Shown here one piece after another: positions 61,901 through 64,000 of a DNA stretch of 64,000 nucleotides. The DNA comes from Microbacterium terricola (GTDB lineage Bacteria; Actinomycetota; Actinomycetes; Actinomycetales; Microbacteriaceae): contig NZ_AP027141.1 in NCBI RefSeq assembly GCF_027943945.1, positions 496,001 through 560,000 on the forward strand, given 5' to 3'. The notes beneath the pieces were generated by a model that saw only the letters and a list, made by a program, of their open reading frames with translations, was not told the origin of the DNA and did not search any database. Every line of letters starts with the position of its first letter. Position 1 is the first letter of the stretch. The position numbers and the translations under genes were made by a program.

Positions 61901-63047
61901 CGGCACGTCGACGCCGATCCCCGACATGGACGTGTTCGTCTACAAGACGACGTCGAGCTTCCCCACCGAGGTCGGGGTGACCCTCGAGGACGGCACCTAC
62001 TCGGTGGGCGGTCTCGCGCCGGGCACGTACAGCATCCGCTTCGGAGCGCACGGATTCGACGGGCCGGCCGGAGGTGACTCGTACTACGCCCCCGAGTGGC
62101 TCGGCGGACAGGTCGTGCGAGCCGAGGCGACCACCTTCACGGTGACCGCCGGTGGGGACGTGGCCGTCGCTGCCGGTCAGCTGGGGCGCGCCGGCGTCAT
62201 CTCGGGCAACATCAGCGGGGTGCCGGAGGCCGGGACGACGGTATGGCTGGACGATGCGCTGCTCCGGCTGTACACCACCGCGGGAGTCGAGGTGGCGAGC
62301 GGCTTCGCCACCGACGGCGAGCTCGGCCGGTACTCCGTGCCCGTCAAGCCGGGCACCTACAAGATCTGCGTGGGGAACGACTCATACAAGGGGACACCGC
62401 TTGCGGGCGGCTGCCGGATCACGAGCACCACGCTGGCGGGCACGCCCGCAGGCGGTTCGGCACTGACCGTCGCGGCCGGCGCGGACCTGAAAGACACGGA
62501 TCTCCGGCTCGGCGTTGCCCCGCCCCCGGCGCTGACGTCGAAGACGCCGACGATCTCGGGGACCCCGGTCGTCGGAGCGACACTGACGGCGAAGCCGGGA
62601 GCCTGGACCCCCGGCACCGCCTTCACCTACCAGTGGTACGCGAACGGCACCGCGATCACTGCCGCGAAGGCGTCGACGCTCAAGCTCGCAGCCGCGCAGA
62701 AGGGCAAGCAGATCACCGTCAAGGTGACCGGCAAGAAGTCGGGCTTCACCTCGGTGGCGAAGACGAGCGCGAAGACGCTGAAGGTGGCGGTGGTCGCGAC
62801 GCCGACGATCTCGGGCACCGCGAAGGTCGGGAAGACGCTGACGGCGAAGCCGGGGACGTGGACGGCGAAGACGACCTTCACGTACCAGTGGTACGCGTCA
62901 GGCAAGGCGATCAGCAAGGCCACGAAGTCGACCTTCAAGCTCACGAGCGCGCAGAAGGGCAAGACGATCACGGTGAAGGTGACCGGGAAGCTGTCGGGCT
63001 ATCCGACGGTGTCGAAGACCTCGAAGGCCACCGCCAAGGTCGGCTGA
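58998..63047 (+). CDS. Large secreted protein of 11 Ig-like (carboxypeptidase-regulatory-like) repeats
   Basis: 1349 residues. Sec signal at 1-35 (SPPAFADDA), a Pro/Ala/Thr linker to ~97, then eleven ~85-110-residue beta-sandwich units. Most open ATISGTVTGxGG, contain GxYSFTGLAPGTYTL and close EYWDNKP- or EWWLGG-like before the next unit. Two C-terminal ~85-residue repeats (PTISGT-x-VGxTLTAKPG, FTYQWYA) are rich in Lys. There is no LPXTG or membrane helix, so retention may be by the basic repeats binding anionic wall polymer (inference). Likely adhesive or scaffold. Preceded by GGGGGG before ATG. Confidence 0.82.
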   Translation: MLAARGHAARTWVARLGAVALAAGLLTAVSPPAFADDAPADPARAGAQDAGASAEPTGEPSTPADPVPAASPTSSAPPTETDRGTRRAPVAPDEQGDGPWTISGTVTGGGGPIEGAYVTLQIWNDQFDFWNYYGSAPTDENGLYAISGVETGTYGVKFEGPWEGPFATEYWENKPTEATAQSFPVSGNLTRSAELAVGATIAGSVTGPGGPRANSTVSLYYGSETNPAAYAYAGDDGAYVSPALPAGTWKAKFDDGDFTLMTEWWDNKPDAAAATPIPLTAGQHRTGINALLSAGATISGTVTVAGGAVGVAGANVTLYEITGGDALWTDSASTAGNGAFSFTGLAPGTYTLETQAPSGSAMLSEYWDSKYVSDPLDADAFALASDATLTRNVALLATATVSGTVTDTAGDPVSGATVTLTPTEGTTGNPRSVTTSATGDYSLTQVRPGDYLLRVKHTGDPTQVPISVASGVDQDRDFVLPAGATVTGTVTRPGGAPVAGATVEVWSPSGQVATGVTASNGTYRIKGLAAGSYTLRFAPADLDTVFAGGATRLAAATFFTLAADATKTVNQAYTGVTVNGTVTAGGTALTGQTVTLIDKNDGAVRSLTTPAGGAYSFTGVAPGTYTLHVAAGSSVDYLEWWLGGGTESATAKTLAVSAANVTQPIALVTGGKITGSVKLPNGTATDDVYVTAYTWAANGSVGFTQSRMPAADGTFAFSGLIAGEYTLQFDPTDSTYPDFWLGGATTAASATHVSAANGATTATGMTTFLPRPTGGISGTIAAAGVSNWSGVFVTAQNTSTFRTRSGVVTSGSYAIQNLPAGTYKVQVTGVPGFADGWFDDDETLGAAATITVAAATVTGKNITLLPNNATLTGTVTGGGGPVADATVMLSRIYGDGSSRYVTSVDTGAGGTYAFTNRLRAGGNYRVDVDTFDESFVPQSVTLTAVAGTQTKNISLVQAGALHGKLTERGTSTPIPDMDVFVYKTTSSFPTEVGVTLEDGTYSVGGLAPGTYSIRFGAHGFDGPAGGDSYYAPEWLGGQVVRAEATTFTVTAGGDVAVAAGQLGRAGVISGNISGVPEAGTTVWLDDALLRLYTTAGVEVASGFATDGELGRYSVPVKPGTYKICVGNDSYKGTPLAGGCRITSTTLAGTPAGGSALTVAAGADLKDTDLRLGVAPPPALTSKTPTISGTPVVGATLTAKPGAWTPGTAFTYQWYANGTAITAAKASTLKLAAAQKGKQITVKVTGKKSGFTSVAKTSAKTLKVAVVATPTISGTAKVGKTLTAKPGTWTAKTTFTYQWYASGKAISKATKSTFKLTSAQKGKTITVKVTGKLSGYPTVSKTSKATAKVG

Positions 63048-63190
63048 CCGGCATCCCCTCTCCGCGCCGCGCGTCGCGTGTCGGCGCGAAGAGTGGACCG
63101 TTCGCGTGATGTCTCCGTGCTAGGAAGGAGCCAGCGCCACGACCTCGTGACGCCGGCTCGCAGCCACGGCTCGGGCCCTGGGAGTTCGTC

Positions 63191-63206
63191 ACCCGCTGGG
63201 GCGGGT
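63191..63206 (+). promoter_or_regulatory. Leader hairpin just before the second repeat-protein gene
   Basis: ACCCGC TGGG GCGGGT, ending four bases before the GGGGAG ribosome binding site. Could modulate translation start. Confidence 0.35.
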
Positions 63207-63220
63207 ACTTGGGGAGTTTC

Positions 63221-64000
63221 ATGCGTGTCGTTTCGCGCGCTCGGACGGCGGCGCTCGCCGTCGCCGCAGCGCTTGTCCTGTCGTTGTTCACCTTCGTCCT
63301 GCCGCAGGCCGCGCACGCCGCCGGAACCGCGAGCATCACCGGGACGGTGAGCGCCGAGTCCGGGGGCGCCGCTATCGCGAACTCGAGCGTGACGCTCTAC
63401 AAGCGATCGGGCTCCGGCACATCTGCCTATTGGTCGTACCAGAAGTCGGTGCGGACGGACAGCGCAGGGGCGTACGCCTTCACCGCGCTGGATGCCGGCT
63501 CCTACACCCTCGAGATCACGGCACCGAGCGGGCAGAACTACGTCGACGAGTGGTGGAACGACAAGGCGACGCGCGACAGTGCGACGGCGATCTCGGCGAC
63601 CTCGACGGCCATCGGCGCGAATGTCGCGCTCGCAACGGGCGCGACGGTCACCGGAAAGGTGACGACGGGCGGCGCGAACCTCCAGGGCGCGTACGTGCAG
63701 ATCTTCGAGCCCGACCAGCCCACGGGCTACTACCGGTGGAAGGGCGTGTCCGGAGCGGTCGCGCAGACTGACGCATCAGGGAACTTCTCGGTCAACGGGC
63801 TGCGCGCCGGCACCTACACCGCCGCCTTCTTCGGCAGCGAGGAATCCGGTCTCAGCCACTCGTTCTACGGCGGCACCGACAACATCACGCTCGCCGGCTC
63901 CTTCACCGTGGGCAAGGGTACGACCCGCTCGGGCATCAACGGATCGCTCGTCGCGGGCGCGAGCGTCTCGGGCAAGGTCACCGACTCCGCGGGCGAGCCG
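63221..64000 (+). CDS. Second secreted Ig-like repeat protein (3' partial)
   Basis: Open to the window end, 260 codons seen. ATG 63221 with GGGGAG four bases upstream; Sec signal with cleavage near PQAAHAAG (~residue 33). Two full Ig-like units are visible: SITGTVSAESGG to the DEWWNDKATRDSATAIS block, then ATVTGKVTTGG to SFYGGTDNITL. A third begins ASVSGKVTDSAGEP at the edge. Same architecture as the preceding 1349-residue protein, so the two are tandem paralogues. C-terminal anchoring cannot be judged. Confidence 0.82.
   Translation, partial: MRVVSRARTAALAVAAALVLSLFTFVLPQAAHAAGTASITGTVSAESGGAAIANSSVTLYKRSGSGTSAYWSYQKSVRTDSAGAYAFTALDAGSYTLEITAPSGQNYVDEWWNDKATRDSATAISATSTAIGANVALATGATVTGKVTTGGANLQGAYVQIFEPDQPTGYYRWKGVSGAVAQTDASGNFSVNGLRAGTYTAAFFGSEESGLSHSFYGGTDNITLAGSFTVGKGTTRSGINGSLVAGASVSGKVTDSAGEP

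Noticed and set aside
58998-63047. LPXTG-type sortase anchor on the repeat protein
   Set aside because: The C-terminus ends TAKVG after Lys-rich repeats with no LPxTG, hydrophobic helix or charged tail.
63048-63220. Riboswitch ahead of the second repeat-protein gene
   Set aside because: Several short hairpins are present but no consensus of a known riboswitch class could be recognised; only the hairpin next to the ribosome binding site is listed.

Overview
This is a chromosomal stretch of a high-GC Gram-positive actinobacterium. Overall codon use, protein style and gene content fit the family Microbacteriaceae, probably Microbacterium or a close relative. The assignment rests on family-level resemblance only, because there is no rRNA or marker gene for species in the window. 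Genes are dense, many overlap by ATGA or GTGA. At least ten start with a TAnnnT -10 hexamer exactly six bases before the start codon, the architecture expected for leaderless transcripts.

Layout. 1-2.5 kb: tRNA t6A/ribosome modification operon (tsaB partial, rimI, tsaD) plus a small membrane protein. 2.6-4.4 kb: a methyltransferase and a lone groES under two CIRCE operators. 4.4-8.2 kb: RarD-like permease, then a copper operon (copZ-copA-csoR). 8.4-14.1 kb: branched-chain amino acid (Liv) ABC transporter, with the binding lipoprotein convergent to livHMGF; its LivH carries an extra exported Ig-like domain. 14.2-21.1 kb: purine cluster (guaB, guaB3, guaA) with a sarcosine-oxidase-like flavoenzyme, SURF1 and DUF3817. 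21.1-30.4 kb: oxidoreductase, glycosyltransferase, Bax1-I protein, glycerophosphodiesterase, ABC-2 exporter, large secreted subtilase. 30.5-38.6 kb: complete kdp potassium system (kdpFABC-DE) with a 27-codon membrane peptide ahead of kdpF and an 84-residue conserved protein after kdpE. 38.8-43.8 kb: glycosyltransferase, small unknowns, zinc-ribbon/nuclease protein, dinB, GNAT.

43.9-49.4 kb is best read as an integrated island. It lies between an atypical tRNA-Met(CAT) gene and a partial direct copy of that tRNA's 3' end. It holds a His-tailed DMT permease, a YkvA gene broken by an in-frame TAG, a CopB-type copper ATPase, a truncated tyrosine recombinase and a HigBA-like toxin-antitoxin pair. 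The copB promoter carries a CsoR box nearly identical to that of copZ, so the chromosomal CsoR probably controls both loci.

49.5-64 kb: WYL regulator divergent from a DrrAB-like exporter with a clear operator dyad, a very unusual membrane-anchored glycoside-hydrolase-like protein, ppk2, pcrA, and two successive secreted proteins built of tandem Ig-like repeats (the second runs off the window). Several dispersed palindromic repeats occur, some inserted in frame inside essential genes (tsaD, pcrA, copA).
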